64,000 nucleotides of DNA from GCA-003244245 sp036266995 (GCA_036266995.1 DATAWX010000041.1:1-64000); one strand, 5' to 3'. Counted from the first letter of the stretch, positions 8,554 through 18,136 are shown. Notes: generated by a model from the letters alone, not told the origin. Numbers and translations are program-made.

Positions 8554-9392
8554 TGTTGGTTGTGGAGGTACCCGGCCTCGTCGGCGATGCTGGTCGGCGG
8601 CGGCATCACCCGCGTGGTCGGATCGATCAGCGCGAAGGTGGCCCCCGAGGGGTCGGCGACCCGCGCGATCCGTCCCAACTCGGTGTCGTAGGGATAAATC
8701 TCCACCCGGCCACCGAGGTCGAGGACCCGGTTGACCGCACCGTCGGTGCCGGTCTGCGAGTCCACCGCGAAGTGAAGCATCCAGTGCGCCGGGATGTCGC
8801 GGGCCCAATCCTCGTTCATCTGAAGTCTGGCCAGCATCGTGGGCCCGCCACGCGACCAGGTCGTGTAGTCCACGTAGCGGCCGTCACCGATCTGGTGCTG
8901 CTGGTAGCCGAACAGGTTCGCGTAGAACTCGTCGGCCTGCGCGCCGTCCCAGGTGTTCAACTCGGCCCAGATCAGCGATCCGGGGTCGGTGGTACCGAAC
9001 ATCCACGGCGGCCCTGGCTCCCAGAAGCCGATCACCCCGCCAGTCGGATCCGCCCCGATGAGCACGCTGCCCTGCCCAGGCGCAGCCACCGGCCCGTACA
9101 GCACCTGCCCGCCCCACTGGGTGAACACGTCGGCGGTGTGCATGATGTTGGCGCACGCGAGATACAGCCGCCAGGCCACCGGCTGGTCTGCCTCCACCGG
9201 AACGCCCGCCAGGCCGGCCACCGGTTGGCCGCCACTTAGCGCAATGGTGTAGGCCCCGTCGCCCTGGTCAGGACCGATGTCGTAGGTCCAACCGAACAAT
9301 CCGGCGTAGAAGTCGCGACTGCGAGCCGGGTCAATGCTCGACACGTCGATCCAGCAGGCCAGTCCCGGAAAGAACGATGTGTCCTCGGTCAC
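8550..9392 (-). CDS. two-domain VOC/glyoxalase-fold protein
   Basis: A 280-residue protein with two tandem VOC (glyoxalase/dioxygenase superfamily) modules. The first begins at ACWIDVSSIDPARSRDFYAGLFGW and the second at LIWAELNTWDGAQADEFYANLFGY, each with the FY-LFG helix typical of the fold. Such proteins (CFP-30B/YdfO-like) are common in actinobacteria and usually of unknown substrate. The GTG at 9392 is chosen because homology starts just after it. It is convergent with cdsA and divergent from the methyltransferase gene, with a 55-nt shared promoter gap. Confidence 0.85.
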   Translation of the reverse strand: MTEDTSFFPGLACWIDVSSIDPARSRDFYAGLFGWTYDIGPDQGDGAYTIALSGGQPVAGLAGVPVEADQPVAWRLYLACANIMHTADVFTQWGGQVLYGPVAAPGQGSVLIGADPTGGVIGFWEPGPPWMFGTTDPGSLIWAELNTWDGAQADEFYANLFGYQQHQIGDGRYVDYTTWSRGGPTMLARLQMNEDWARDIPAHWMLHFAVDSQTGTDGAVNRVLDLGGRVEIYPYDTELGRIARVADPSGATFALIDPTTRVMPPPTSIADEAGYLHNQH

Positions 9393-9447
9393 TGCGCGAC
9401 AATACTCGATGCGCCTTTGGTGTCTGACGCGCGGGCACAATAGACCG

Positions 9448-10176
9448 GTGACCGACCCGGGCGTGCTGGCCAGTCCCAACATCTGGAACTGGCCGAAGGT
9501 CTACGAGCGGGAAAATCAGGCGGTCGACGCCGACGGGGCGCTGTGGGCAGCAGTGGCCGACCGGATCGACTGGGGCGGCGCCGACATCGTAGACATCGGC
9601 TGCGGGGACGGGTTTCATCTGCCTCGGTTCGCCGAGCGCGCCCGCAGTGTGGTCGGCGTGGAGCCATACCCGCCGTTGGTGATCCGCGCCCGCCGGCGGG
9701 TTGGTGACCTGCCAGGCGTCCGCGTCCTCGCCGGTTGCGCTCAACGGCTTCCGCTGGCCGACTCCAGCGTCGACCTGGTGCACGCCCGCGTTGCCTACTT
9801 CTTCGGCCCAGGTTGCGAATCCGGGCTGGCCGAGGCACGCCGGGTGCTGCGCCCGGGCGGGAGCATGGTCGTGATCGACCTGGACGGCACCCACGGCCCT
9901 TATGGCCAGTGGATGTGCGCGGCGGTACCCCGGTACCGGCCGGCCGCCGTCGAGGCGTTCTTCGCCGCCCAGGGTTTCGACTGCCGTCGGGTGGACACCA
10001 TCTGGCGGTTCTGCAACCGTGCTGATCTGGAGGACGCCCTGCGCATCGAGTTCACTCCGAAGGTGGCGGACAAGGCCATCGTCCAGACCCCGGGATTGAC
10101 CATTCCCGTCCGGTACCGGCTGCACCTGCGCCGCGAGCCCACCGTTCTCACCGTGGGACACTGGAAAGCGCGATGA
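9448..10176 (+). CDS. class I SAM-dependent methyltransferase
   Basis: A 242-residue methyltransferase with SAM motif I VDIGCGDGFH near residue 45, the acidic post-I motif VVGVEPY, a motif II-like SSVDLVHARVAYFFG and the post-motif LRPGGSMVVIDLDG. The substrate is unknown. The GTG at 9448 gives the usual N-terminus; the frame is open further upstream into the divergent gene. It overlaps rlmN by four bases (ATGA), so the two are probably co-translated, though this does not prove a shared function. Confidence 0.82.
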   Translation: MTDPGVLASPNIWNWPKVYERENQAVDADGALWAAVADRIDWGGADIVDIGCGDGFHLPRFAERARSVVGVEPYPPLVIRARRRVGDLPGVRVLAGCAQRLPLADSSVDLVHARVAYFFGPGCESGLAEARRVLRPGGSMVVIDLDGTHGPYGQWMCAAVPRYRPAAVEAFFAAQGFDCRRVDTIWRFCNRADLEDALRIEFTPKVADKAIVQTPGLTIPVRYRLHLRREPTVLTVGHWKAR

Positions 10177-11282
10177 CTGCGCTGCCCTTGGTATTCGAGG
10201 CCCCGCGCCGCGGAATGCCGCCGCGGCATCTTGCCGACCTCGATCGCGACGAGCGCCGCGCGGTGGTGACGGAGTTGGGCGAGCCGCCCTTTCGCGCCGA
10301 CCAACTGGCCCGGCACTACTTCGCGCGGCTGAGCACCAACCCGGCCGCGATGACCGACCTGCCCGCCGCCCGCCGGGATCGGCTCGTTGCGGCGCTGCTG
10401 CCGGAACTGGCCACCCCGCTGCGGCACGTCTGCTGCGACGGCGGCACCACCCGCAAGACGCTGTGGCGTGCGGCGGACGGGACCCTCACCGAGAGCGTGC
10501 TGATGCGCTACTCGGATCGGGCCACGGTGTGTATCTCCAGTCAGGCAGGCTGCGGGATGGCGTGCCCGTTCTGTGCTACCGGGCAGGCCGGGCTGACCCG
10601 CAACCTGTCCACCGCGGAGATCGTCGATCAGGTACGCGCCGCCGCAGCGGCGATGCGCGACGGTGAGCTGACCGGTGGACCCGGCCGGCTGTCCAACGTC
10701 GTGTTCATGGGCATGGGGGAGCCGTTGGCCAACTACCAGCGGGTGGTTGCCGCGGTCCGCCGGATCACTCAGCCCACCCCGGACGGGCTGGGCCTGTCTC
10801 AACGGTCGGTGACGGTGTCCACCGTGGGACTGGTGCCGGCGATCCGGCGGTTGGCCGCTGAAGGGCTGCAGGTCACCCTCGCGGTGTCGTTGCACACCCC
10901 GGACGACGAGCTTCGAGACACTCTGGTCCCGGTGAACCGTCGATGGAAGGTCGCCGAGGTGTTGGACGCCGCGCGGCTGTACGCGGACACCACGGGACGC
11001 CGGGTGTCCATCGAGTACGCGCTGATCCGCGACGTCAACGACCAGCCCTGGCGGGCTGACCTGCTCGGCCGGCTACTGCACGAACGCCTGGGCGCCCTGG
11101 TACACGTCAACCTGATCCCGCTCAACCCCACCCCGGGCAGCGAATGGGACGCCAGCCCGCGGCCCGCGCAGGAACAGTTCGTGGCTCGGGTGCGCGCATC
11201 CGGGGTGGCCTGCACCGTACGTGATACCCGCGGCCGCGACATCGCCGCCGCCTGCGGCCAACTCGCCGCATCCCACGACTAG
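10173..11282 (+). CDS. rlmN: dual-specificity rRNA/tRNA adenine-C2 methyltransferase RlmN
   Basis: RlmN (369 aa) is a radical-SAM enzyme that methylates C2 of A2503 in 23S rRNA and A37 of some tRNAs. The radical-SAM cluster motif is CGMACPFC (CxxxCxxC); FMGMGEPLANY binds SAM; the catalytic Cys near the C-terminus lies in SGVACTVRDTRG. The gene sits in the same neighbourhood in mycobacteria. Its start overlaps the methyltransferase stop by ATGA. Confidence 0.95.
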   Translation: MTALPLVFEAPRRGMPPRHLADLDRDERRAVVTELGEPPFRADQLARHYFARLSTNPAAMTDLPAARRDRLVAALLPELATPLRHVCCDGGTTRKTLWRAADGTLTESVLMRYSDRATVCISSQAGCGMACPFCATGQAGLTRNLSTAEIVDQVRAAAAAMRDGELTGGPGRLSNVVFMGMGEPLANYQRVVAAVRRITQPTPDGLGLSQRSVTVSTVGLVPAIRRLAAEGLQVTLAVSLHTPDDELRDTLVPVNRRWKVAEVLDAARLYADTTGRRVSIEYALIRDVNDQPWRADLLGRLLHERLGALVHVNLIPLNPTPGSEWDASPRPAQEQFVARVRASGVACTVRDTRGRDIAAACGQLAASHD

Positions 11283-11299
11283 CGAGGACACTCAAGCGC

Positions 11300-12367
11300 G
11301 TGCAGCTCCCCGTCATGCCGCCGGTCGCGCCGATGCTGGCCAAGCCTGCCGCCGAGATCCCCGCTGGTCAGCACTACGAACCAAAGTGGGACGGATTCAG
11401 GTCCATCATCTTCCGCGACGGCGACGAGGTGGAGATCGGCAGCCGCAAGGAACGGCCGATGACCCGCTACTTCCCCGAGGTCGTCGACGCTGTGCTCGCG
11501 AACTTCCCGCCCCGTGCGGTGATCGACGGTGAGATCGTCATCGCCGACAAGGAGCGCAACACGCTGGACTTCGAGGCGCTGCAGCAGCGCATCCACCCTG
11601 CAGCCAGCCGGGTCGCGCTGCTGTCCGGACAGACCCCGGCGAGCTTTGTCGCCTTCGACCTGCTCGCCCTGGGTGACGACGACCTCACCCAAGAACCGCT
11701 CGCGCACCGACGCGCGGCGCTGGAGGAGGCGCTCGCCGGCGCCGCTGCACCGGTGTATGTCACGTCGGCGACCCAGGACCAGGACGTCGCCCGCCGATGG
11801 TTCGATCAGTTCGAGGGTGCCGGGCTGGATGGGCTGATCGCCAAGGGTCTTGACCTGCGCTACCAGCCCGACAAGCGGGTGATGACCAAGATCAAACATG
11901 AACGCACCGCCGACTGTGTCCTCGCCGGCTACCGGCTGCACAAATCCGGTCCGGACGCCATCGGCTCGCTGCTGCTAGGCCTCTATGACGACCGGGATGT
12001 CCTCGTGTCTGTGGGCGTGGTCGGGGCGTTTCCGATGGCTCGACGCCGGGAACTGCTGACCGAACTGCAGCCGCTCGTCACCGGTTTCGACGACCACCCC
12101 TGGGCCTGGGCTTGGCAGGAGGAGGGCGAGCGCACTCCGCGCAAGTCCGAGACCAGCCGCTGGAATGCCGGCAAGGACCTGTCCTTCACCCCACTGCGCC
12201 CCGAGCGAGTCGTCGAGGTCCGCTATGACTACATGGAAGGCGTGCGCTTCCGGCACACCACCCAGTTCGTCCGCTGGCGCCCCGATCGCGAACCGCGTTC
12301 CTGCACCTACGACCAGCTCGAGCGGCCCGTCCGGTTCAACCTCGCTGACGTCCTGACGGGTACCTGA
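11300..12367 (+). CDS. ligC: ATP-dependent DNA ligase, LigC type
   Basis: A 355-residue ATP-dependent ligase. The adenylation domain has motif I YEPKWDGFR (Lys nucleophile), motif III-like VAFDLLALG and motif IV-like GLDGLIAKG; motif V is VMTKIKHERTADC. The C-terminal OB-fold domain ends with YDYMEGVRFRHTTQF. The size and lack of polymerase or nuclease domains match LigC rather than LigB or LigD. It is convergent, 9 nt apart, with a PolDom gene, the same pair found in mycobacteria, so the two likely act together in gap repair or alternative end joining. The GTG start at 11300 follows rlmN by 17 nt. Confidence 0.92.
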   Translation: MQLPVMPPVAPMLAKPAAEIPAGQHYEPKWDGFRSIIFRDGDEVEIGSRKERPMTRYFPEVVDAVLANFPPRAVIDGEIVIADKERNTLDFEALQQRIHPAASRVALLSGQTPASFVAFDLLALGDDDLTQEPLAHRRAALEEALAGAAAPVYVTSATQDQDVARRWFDQFEGAGLDGLIAKGLDLRYQPDKRVMTKIKHERTADCVLAGYRLHKSGPDAIGSLLLGLYDDRDVLVSVGVVGAFPMARRRELLTELQPLVTGFDDHPWAWAWQEEGERTPRKSETSRWNAGKDLSFTPLRPERVVEVRYDYMEGVRFRHTTQFVRWRPDREPRSCTYDQLERPVRFNLADVLTGT

Positions 12368-12376
12368 CGGGCCGCT

Positions 12377-13306
12377 TCAGAGCGCGTCCCGGTCGGCCCA
12401 CTCCAACAGCGGCTCCAGCGAGAACACCGCGTCGTCGATGCCGGCGTGCACGTCGCCCAGGCGAGCGAACCGCTCGGGAACGGTGGCCAGGGTGAAGTCA
12501 CCGGGTTCGGCGTCGGGCACCTCGTTCCAGCGCAGCGGGGTGGACACCACCGCCTCGGGCACGCCGCGTACCGAGTAGGCGCCGCGGATCGTGTGGTCGC
12601 GGGTGTTCTGGTTCCAGTCGACGAACACCGCGGCGATCCGGTCCCGTTTCCACCACGCGGTGGTGACCAGCTCCGGTGCCCGCCGCTCCACCTCACAGGC
12701 GAAGGCATGGGCCGCGCGGCGCACGTCAGCGAAGCTCCAGCGTGGCTCGATCCGCACGTAGACGTGCATGCCCCGACCCCCGGAGGTCTTCGGCCAGCCC
12801 ACCGCACCGAGTTCGGCGAGCACCTCCTGCACCACCGCGGCCACCTGGCGCGCCTGAGCGAAACCGGTGCCCGGTTGGGGATCCAGATCGATGCGCCACT
12901 CGTCAGGGCGCTCCACGTCGGTGCCCCGGGTGTTCCACGGATGGAACTCCACGGTGCTCATCTGCACAGCCCAGATCACGTCGGCGAGGTCGGTGACGCA
13001 CAGTTCGTCGGCCCAGCGCCCGGAGGGGAAGTCCACCCGGACGGTCTGCACCCAGGGCGGAGCACCCGCAGGCAGTCGCTTCTGGTGCACCTTGGGCCCG
13101 GTGACTCCGGTGGGAAACCGGTGCAGCATGCACGGCCGGTCGCGCAACGCGCGAACGATGCCGTCACCGACCGAGAGGTAGTACTGGGCAAGGTGGATCT
13201 TGGTCTCACCCCGCGCGGGGAAGTACACCCGATCCGGGTTGGTGATCCGGACGGTCCGTTGGCCGACCTCCAGCTCGACCGGCGGACCGCCGCGGGAGCC
13301 GGCCAC
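12377..13306 (-). CDS. LigD-type polymerase/primase (PolDom/Prim-PolC) protein
   Basis: A 309-residue stand-alone archaeo-eukaryotic primase-like PolDom. Motifs include the early ITNPDRVYFPARGETK, the catalytic DLDPQPG (paired metal-binding Asp residues), SGGRGMHVYVRI with its His, and the third Asp in VFVDWNQN. Such proteins fill short gaps with a preference for ribonucleotides. The convergent LigC gene supplies the ligase; no Ku gene is in the window. The start is a GTG at 13306. Confidence 0.92.
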   Translation of the reverse strand: MAGSRGGPPVELEVGQRTVRITNPDRVYFPARGETKIHLAQYYLSVGDGIVRALRDRPCMLHRFPTGVTGPKVHQKRLPAGAPPWVQTVRVDFPSGRWADELCVTDLADVIWAVQMSTVEFHPWNTRGTDVERPDEWRIDLDPQPGTGFAQARQVAAVVQEVLAELGAVGWPKTSGGRGMHVYVRIEPRWSFADVRRAAHAFACEVERRAPELVTTAWWKRDRIAAVFVDWNQNTRDHTIRGAYSVRGVPEAVVSTPLRWNEVPDAEPGDFTLATVPERFARLGDVHAGIDDAVFSLEPLLEWADRDAL

Positions 13307-13312
13307 CCGTGC

Positions 13313-13585
13313 TCAGCGCCGCTTGGCTTTGCGGGCCTTGAAATGGCTGGCGATCAGCATCACCACGAGCAGCGCGCCGGGGGCGATCAGGAAGAAGTCG
13401 CCCGTGTGACCCTCGTTGTTCCCGATAAGCATCGCGAACAGGGCGAAGGCGGTGAACCAGCCAGCGATCTTGCCGGCGCGAGTGGGAGTGCCATGCCAGC
13501 CCCACGCGGCGGACGGCTCCTCGTCCGGGTCCACCCCGTTCTGGAGGGAATGCTGCTCTGCAGGGTGCTGATCGGTCGAAGCCAC
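13313..13585 (-). CDS. DUF2631 small membrane protein
   Basis: A roughly 90-residue protein with a polar N-terminus containing EEPSAAWGWHG, two transmembrane segments (around AGWFTAFALFAMLIG and FFLIAPGALLVVMLI) and a basic C-terminal tail RKAKRR. This is the DUF2631 family, which lies next to dxr in mycobacteria; its role is unknown. The GTG at 13585 gives the family-like VASTDQ start; an ATG at 13603 would add six residues. It is divergent from dxr. Confidence 0.8.
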   Translation of the reverse strand: MASTDQHPAEQHSLQNGVDPDEEPSAAWGWHGTPTRAGKIAGWFTAFALFAMLIGNNEGHTGDFFLIAPGALLVVMLIASHFKARKAKRR

Positions 13586-13643
13586 AGCGATATTTTCGCA
13601 CATCTGCGAGGGGCCGGGCATAACACCATCGCCGTCGGGAACA

Positions 13644-14894
13644 ATGACCAAGATGGACCTCTCGGATGGGCCACGCACGGTACTGCTGCTGGGCAGCACC
13701 GGGTCGATCGGCGTCCAGGCGCTGGATGTGATACACCGCAACCCGGATCGCTTCCGAGTGGTCGGGCTCGCCGCCGGCGGGGCGGACCCGGAGGCGCTGG
13801 CCGCGCAGGTGCTGGCGTCCGGCGCACCCGCTGTGGCGGTGGCCCGCGGCCGGGCGGCGCAGGACTTGCAGCTGGCGCTGTTCGCTGAAGCGCAGCGATG
13901 CGGGTACGAACGGGGCGGGTACCGGATGCCCCGGATCCTGGTCGGTCCGGAGGCGGTGGCCGAGATGGTCGCGACCCAGCCCGCCGACGTGGTGCTCAAC
14001 GGTGTCACAGGTTCCCGGGGCCTGGCGCCGACGCTGGCCGCGCTGCGCAGCGGTGCCACCCTGGCGCTGGCCAACAAGGAGTCGCTAGTGGCTGGGGGCA
14101 CACTGGTCACCCGCGCCGCCGCGCCCGGCCAGATCGTGCCGGTGGACTCCGAGCACTCGGCACTGGCCCAGTGCCTGCGCGGCGGCAGCCGGGCGGAGGT
14201 ATCCCGGCTGGTGCTCACCGCGTCCGGAGGGCCCTTCCGCGGGCGCCGCAGTGAGGAGCTGGACGGGATCACCGCCGAGCAGGCCCTGGCGCACCCGACC
14301 TGGCGGATGGGGCCGGTGGTCACGGTCAACTCGGCCACCCTGGTGAACAAGGGCCTGGAGCTGATCGAGACGCACCTGCTGTTCGGTATTGCCTACGATC
14401 GCATCGACGTCGTGGTGCACCCCCAGTCGGTGATTCACTCGATGGTCACCTTCACCGACGGCTCGACGATCGCCCAGGCCAGCCCGCCGGACATGCGGTT
14501 GCCGATCGCGCTGGCACTGGGCTGGCCGGACCGTGTCGCCGATGCGGCCCCGGCCTGTGACTTCACCCACCCGGCGACCTGGACTTTCGAACCGGTCGAT
14601 ACCGAGACCTTCCCTGCCATCGAGCTGGCCAAGGAGGCGGGTACCGCCGGTGGGTGCGTTCCCGCGGTGTTCAACGCGGCCAACGAGGAGGCGGTGGCGG
14701 CCTTCCTCGAGCGCCGCATCTCCTTCCGTGAGATCGTCGACACGGTGGCGGCTGTACTGGGTGAGGCGCAGGGGTGGCAGGCCGACCCGACTACGGTGGA
14801 AGACGTGCTGGCCGCTGAGGACTGGTCTCGGAGCAGAGCCAGGGAACTGCTGGGCGGCGGCAGGCTCGCCCGGGTCGGTCGGGGCCAGAAGTGA
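13644..14894 (+). CDS. dxr: 1-deoxy-D-xylulose 5-phosphate reductoisomerase
   Basis: DXR (416 aa) makes MEP from DXP with NADPH, the committed step of the non-mevalonate pathway. The NADPH site is LLGSTGSIGVQ; the metal/substrate region has VPVDSEHSAL, TASGGPFRG, and the NKGLELIE plus HPQSVIHSMV segments. The tail helix contains VFNAANEEAVAAFL. It heads a run with the site-2 protease and ispG; dxr and ispG belong to the same pathway. Confidence 0.96.
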   Translation: MTKMDLSDGPRTVLLLGSTGSIGVQALDVIHRNPDRFRVVGLAAGGADPEALAAQVLASGAPAVAVARGRAAQDLQLALFAEAQRCGYERGGYRMPRILVGPEAVAEMVATQPADVVLNGVTGSRGLAPTLAALRSGATLALANKESLVAGGTLVTRAAAPGQIVPVDSEHSALAQCLRGGSRAEVSRLVLTASGGPFRGRRSEELDGITAEQALAHPTWRMGPVVTVNSATLVNKGLELIETHLLFGIAYDRIDVVVHPQSVIHSMVTFTDGSTIAQASPPDMRLPIALALGWPDRVADAAPACDFTHPATWTFEPVDTETFPAIELAKEAGTAGGCVPAVFNAANEEAVAAFLERRISFREIVDTVAAVLGEAQGWQADPTTVEDVLAAEDWSRSRARELLGGGRLARVGRGQK

Positions 14895-14904
14895 GGAGTA
14901 CAGC

Positions 14905-16113
14905 GTGACGTTCGTGCTGGGGGTAGTGCTGTTCGCGCTGGGCATCGGGATCTCCGTGGCATTGCACGAGGCCGGCCACATGTACAGCGCGAAGGCCTTC
15001 GGGATGAAGGTGCGCCGCTACTTCATCGGCTTTGGTCCTACGCTGTTCTCCTTTCGCCGGGGAGAGACCGAGTACGGCCTCAAAGCGATCCCGGCCGGTG
15101 GTTTCTGTGATATCGCGGGGATGACCGCGATGGACGAGCTACCCGATCCGGAAGACCGCAGGCGGGCGTTCTTCCGGTTCCCCACCTGGCAGCGGGTCGT
15201 GGTGCTATCGGCGGGCTCGCTGACTCACTTCGTCGTGGGCATCGTGCTGATCTACGTGATGGCGGTGTCGACCGGCCTGCCGAACCTCAACCGGGCGCCG
15301 ACCCCCGCGGTGGTGTCCAAGGTCAGCCAGTGCCTCGAGGTGCGGGCCGACAATTCCTGCCAGCCTGGTTCTCCGGCGCCGGCGAGGAATGCGGGCCTGC
15401 AGCCAGGGGATCGCGTGCTGGCCGTGGCGAACACGCCGGTGCGGAACTCCGCCGATCTGATCGGTGCGATCCAGAGCCGTTCCGGTCCGACCGAGTTCCA
15501 GATAGAGCGCGCCGGTAAACAGCGTTCCGTACTGGTCGACGTGGCCCGGGTGCCGGTCTCGGCACTGGGTGGTCAGGGCGACAAGCTGGTCGGCGCGATC
15601 GGCGTGACGCCGCAGCAACCTGCGGCTGTGACGCTGCACTACAGCCCGGCGGACGCAGTAGGCAAGACCGTGACCTTCACCGGCACCATGTTCGCCAACA
15701 CCTGGCTGGGACTCAAGCAATTCCCGCAGAAGATTCCAGCACTGTTCGATCGGATCGGCGGGGAAAATCGACCGGATTCGCCGGTCAGCGTGGTCGGGGC
15801 CAGCGTGCTCGGCGGCGACGCCGTGGGTTACGGCGCGTGGTGGTTCTTCCTGTTCCTGCTCTCCGCGTTCAATCTTTTCGTCGGGGTATTCAATCTGCTG
15901 CCGTTGCTCCCATTGGACGGTGGGCATATCGCGGTCAACGTCTACGAGAGTGTCCGCAACGCCGTCCGGCGGGCCACCGGCCGTCCCAACGGGCCTCCGG
16001 TGGACTACACCCGGCTGATGCCGCTGACCTATGCGATCGCGATCGTGTTCATCGGGGTGGGCGCTCTGACCATCACCGCCGACATCATCAATCCGATTCG
16101 CTTGCACCCGTGA
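14905..16113 (+). CDS. site-2 zinc metalloprotease (RseP/Rip1 family)
   Basis: A 402-residue M50 intramembrane protease. HEAGH at residues 21-25 in the first transmembrane helix supplies two zinc ligands and the Glu. A PDZ domain occupies about 130-230 (GLQPGDRVLAVANTPV), and the third ligand lies in PLLPLDGGH (Asp338). Orthologues cleave anti-sigma factors and other single-pass proteins. The GTG at 14905, ten bases after dxr, is the only start that puts HEAGH in the first helix; the longer open frame upstream is dxr in another frame. Gene order dxr-rip1-ispG is conserved in mycobacteria. Confidence 0.94.
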   Translation: MTFVLGVVLFALGIGISVALHEAGHMYSAKAFGMKVRRYFIGFGPTLFSFRRGETEYGLKAIPAGGFCDIAGMTAMDELPDPEDRRRAFFRFPTWQRVVVLSAGSLTHFVVGIVLIYVMAVSTGLPNLNRAPTPAVVSKVSQCLEVRADNSCQPGSPAPARNAGLQPGDRVLAVANTPVRNSADLIGAIQSRSGPTEFQIERAGKQRSVLVDVARVPVSALGGQGDKLVGAIGVTPQQPAAVTLHYSPADAVGKTVTFTGTMFANTWLGLKQFPQKIPALFDRIGGENRPDSPVSVVGASVLGGDAVGYGAWWFFLFLLSAFNLFVGVFNLLPLLPLDGGHIAVNVYESVRNAVRRATGRPNGPPVDYTRLMPLTYAIAIVFIGVGALTITADIINPIRLHP

Positions 16114-16123
16114 TCTTGCACCC

Positions 16124-17242
16124 ATGACGAGGCCACCCATGATGATCGGCATGCCGGCCCTTCCACCACCGGTGCTCGCCGAGCGCCGCAAGACCCGCCA
16201 GTTGCAGGTCGGCACGGTGGGCGTGGGCAGCGACCACCCGGTATCCGTCCAGTCGATGACCACCACGCTCACTGCTGACGTCAACGCCACCCTGCAGCAG
16301 ATCGCCGAGCTCACCGCGGCGGGTTGCGACATCGTGCGAGTGGCGGTGCCCAGCGCCGACGACGCCGAGGCTCTGCCGGACATCGCACGGAAGTCACGGA
16401 TCCCGGTGATCGCCGACATCCACTTCCAGCCCAAGTACGTCTTCGCTGCCATCGATGCGGGCTGCGCGGCGGTGCGAGTCAACCCCGGGAACATCAAGAA
16501 GTTCGACGACCGGGTGGCCGAGATCGCCAAGGCCGCGAAGGACGCGGGCATCCCGATCCGGATCGGCGTCAACGCGGGGTCGCTGGACCCCAAGATCCTG
16601 GAAAAGTACCGCAAGGCGACCCCAGAGGCGCTGGTCGAATCCGCGTTGTGGGAGGCCAGCCTGTTCGCCGAACACGATTTCCACGACGTCAAGATCTCGG
16701 TGAAGCACCACGATCCGGTGATCATGGTGCGCGCCTACGAGCAGCTCGCAGCGCAATGCGACTACCCGTTGCATCTCGGGGTCACCGAGGCGGGGCCGGC
16801 GTTCCAGGGCACCATCAAGTCAGCTACCGCGTTCGGGGCGTTGCTCAGCCAAGGAATCGGGGACACCATCCGGGTCTCGCTGTCCGCGCCGCCGGTGGAG
16901 GAGGTCAAGGTCGGCCTGCAGATCTTGGAGTCGCTGAACCTGCGAACCCGGCGATTGGAGATCGTGTCCTGCCCGTCCTGCGGCCGGGCCCAGGTCGATG
17001 TGTACAAGCTCGCTGAGGAGGTGACCGCCGGCCTGGAGGGCATGGAGGTGCCGCTGCGGGTGGCCGTGATGGGCTGCGTGGTCAACGGACCTGGGGAGGC
17101 CCGCGAGGCCGACCTCGGGGTGGCCTCGGGCAACGGCAAGGGACAGATCTTCGTCCGCGGCAAGGTGATCAAGACTGTGCCCGAGGCGCAGATCGTCGAG
17201 ACGCTCATCGAGGAGGCCTTCCGCTTGGCGGAGGGCTCTTAG
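16124..17242 (+). CDS. ispG: 4-hydroxy-3-methylbut-2-enyl diphosphate synthase
   Basis: IspG/GcpE (372 aa) is a [4Fe-4S] enzyme of the MEP pathway. It has the N-terminal TIM-barrel motif HPVSVQSMTTT, VRVNPGNIKKFDD, and the C-terminal cluster Cys residues in SCPSCGR and MGCVVNGPGEA. It follows the site-2 protease by ten nt and completes a conserved cluster with dxr. A later ATG at 16139 or 16142 could also serve as start. Confidence 0.96.
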   Translation: MTRPPMMIGMPALPPPVLAERRKTRQLQVGTVGVGSDHPVSVQSMTTTLTADVNATLQQIAELTAAGCDIVRVAVPSADDAEALPDIARKSRIPVIADIHFQPKYVFAAIDAGCAAVRVNPGNIKKFDDRVAEIAKAAKDAGIPIRIGVNAGSLDPKILEKYRKATPEALVESALWEASLFAEHDFHDVKISVKHHDPVIMVRAYEQLAAQCDYPLHLGVTEAGPAFQGTIKSATAFGALLSQGIGDTIRVSLSAPPVEEVKVGLQILESLNLRTRRLEIVSCPSCGRAQVDVYKLAEEVTAGLEGMEVPLRVAVMGCVVNGPGEAREADLGVASGNGKGQIFVRGKVIKTVPEAQIVETLIEEAFRLAEGS

Positions 17243-17290
17243 GGACTCCTTCGGTCTCGCTCATTCGGCTGTTCTGGCAGGCTAGGCGGT

Positions 17291-18136
17291 GTGCTGAAGT
17301 ATGCGGGCGCGCGCCTGCTGGATGACCGGGATGTGCGCAGCGTCCGTGCGGCGCTGGCCACCGACCCGGTGATGTCCTGCATGGTGGCCGCCCGGATCGA
17401 AAACGGCGGCCTGGATCCGTGGCGCCTCGGCGGGGAGCTGTGGGGGTTCGCCGATAATCCGCACGGTGCGCTGGACGGGTTGTGCTTTTCTGGTGCCAAC
17501 CTCGTGCCCCTGTGCGGCGGCCCGTCGGCGATCCGGGCCTTCGCAGACCGGGCGGCGCGGCGGACCAGGTGCTGCTCGTCAATGGTGGGACCGGCCGATC
17601 AGGTGCTCGGCCTGTGGTCGGAGTTGTGTGAGAGTTGGGGCCCGGCCCGCGAGGAGCGGTTGAACCAGCCGTTGATGGTGCTTGCCGAGTCGCCCTGGGT
17701 GCCCCCGGACCCACTGGTGCGGCCGGTGCGTTCCGACGAGTTGGACTGCTACCTGCCAGCTGCGGTGGCGATGTTCACCGAGGAGGTCGGGGTCGATCCT
17801 CGATTGCCCGACGGCGGTGCCGGCTACCGGGCCAGGGTGAAGGAGTTGATCTCGACCGGGCGGGCGTTCGCTCGGTTCGAGGCCGGTGAGGTCGTGTTCA
17901 AGGCTGAGATCGGGGCGATGTCGGCTACTGTGGGTCAGATTCAGGGGGTGTGGGTGCACCCGGAACGGCGTGGACATGGGTTGGCGGCGGGTGCGACGGC
18001 GGCCGTGGTGGCCCGACTTCAGGGGATGGGCCGGGTCGCCAGCCTGTACGTCAACGCCTACAACCAGGCGGCTCGCGCTGCGTACCGGCGAGTCGGTTTC
18101 ACCCAGGTGGGCTGCTTCGCTACGGTGCTGTTCTGA
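17291..18136 (+). CDS. DUF4081/GNAT-domain acetyltransferase-like protein
   Basis: A 281-residue protein with an N-terminal DUF4081-like half and a C-terminal GNAT domain. The acetyl-CoA segment is IQGVWVHPERRGHGLAAG, followed by LYVNAYNQAARAAYRRVGF. It occupies the position of the GNAT protein after ispG in mycobacteria. The substrate is unknown. The start is GTG at 17291, 48 nt after ispG; it is followed by the PBP lipoprotein after 25 nt. Confidence 0.85.
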   Translation: MLKYAGARLLDDRDVRSVRAALATDPVMSCMVAARIENGGLDPWRLGGELWGFADNPHGALDGLCFSGANLVPLCGGPSAIRAFADRAARRTRCCSSMVGPADQVLGLWSELCESWGPAREERLNQPLMVLAESPWVPPDPLVRPVRSDELDCYLPAAVAMFTEEVGVDPRLPDGGAGYRARVKELISTGRAFARFEAGEVVFKAEIGAMSATVGQIQGVWVHPERRGHGLAAGATAAVVARLQGMGRVASLYVNAYNQAARAAYRRVGFTQVGCFATVLF

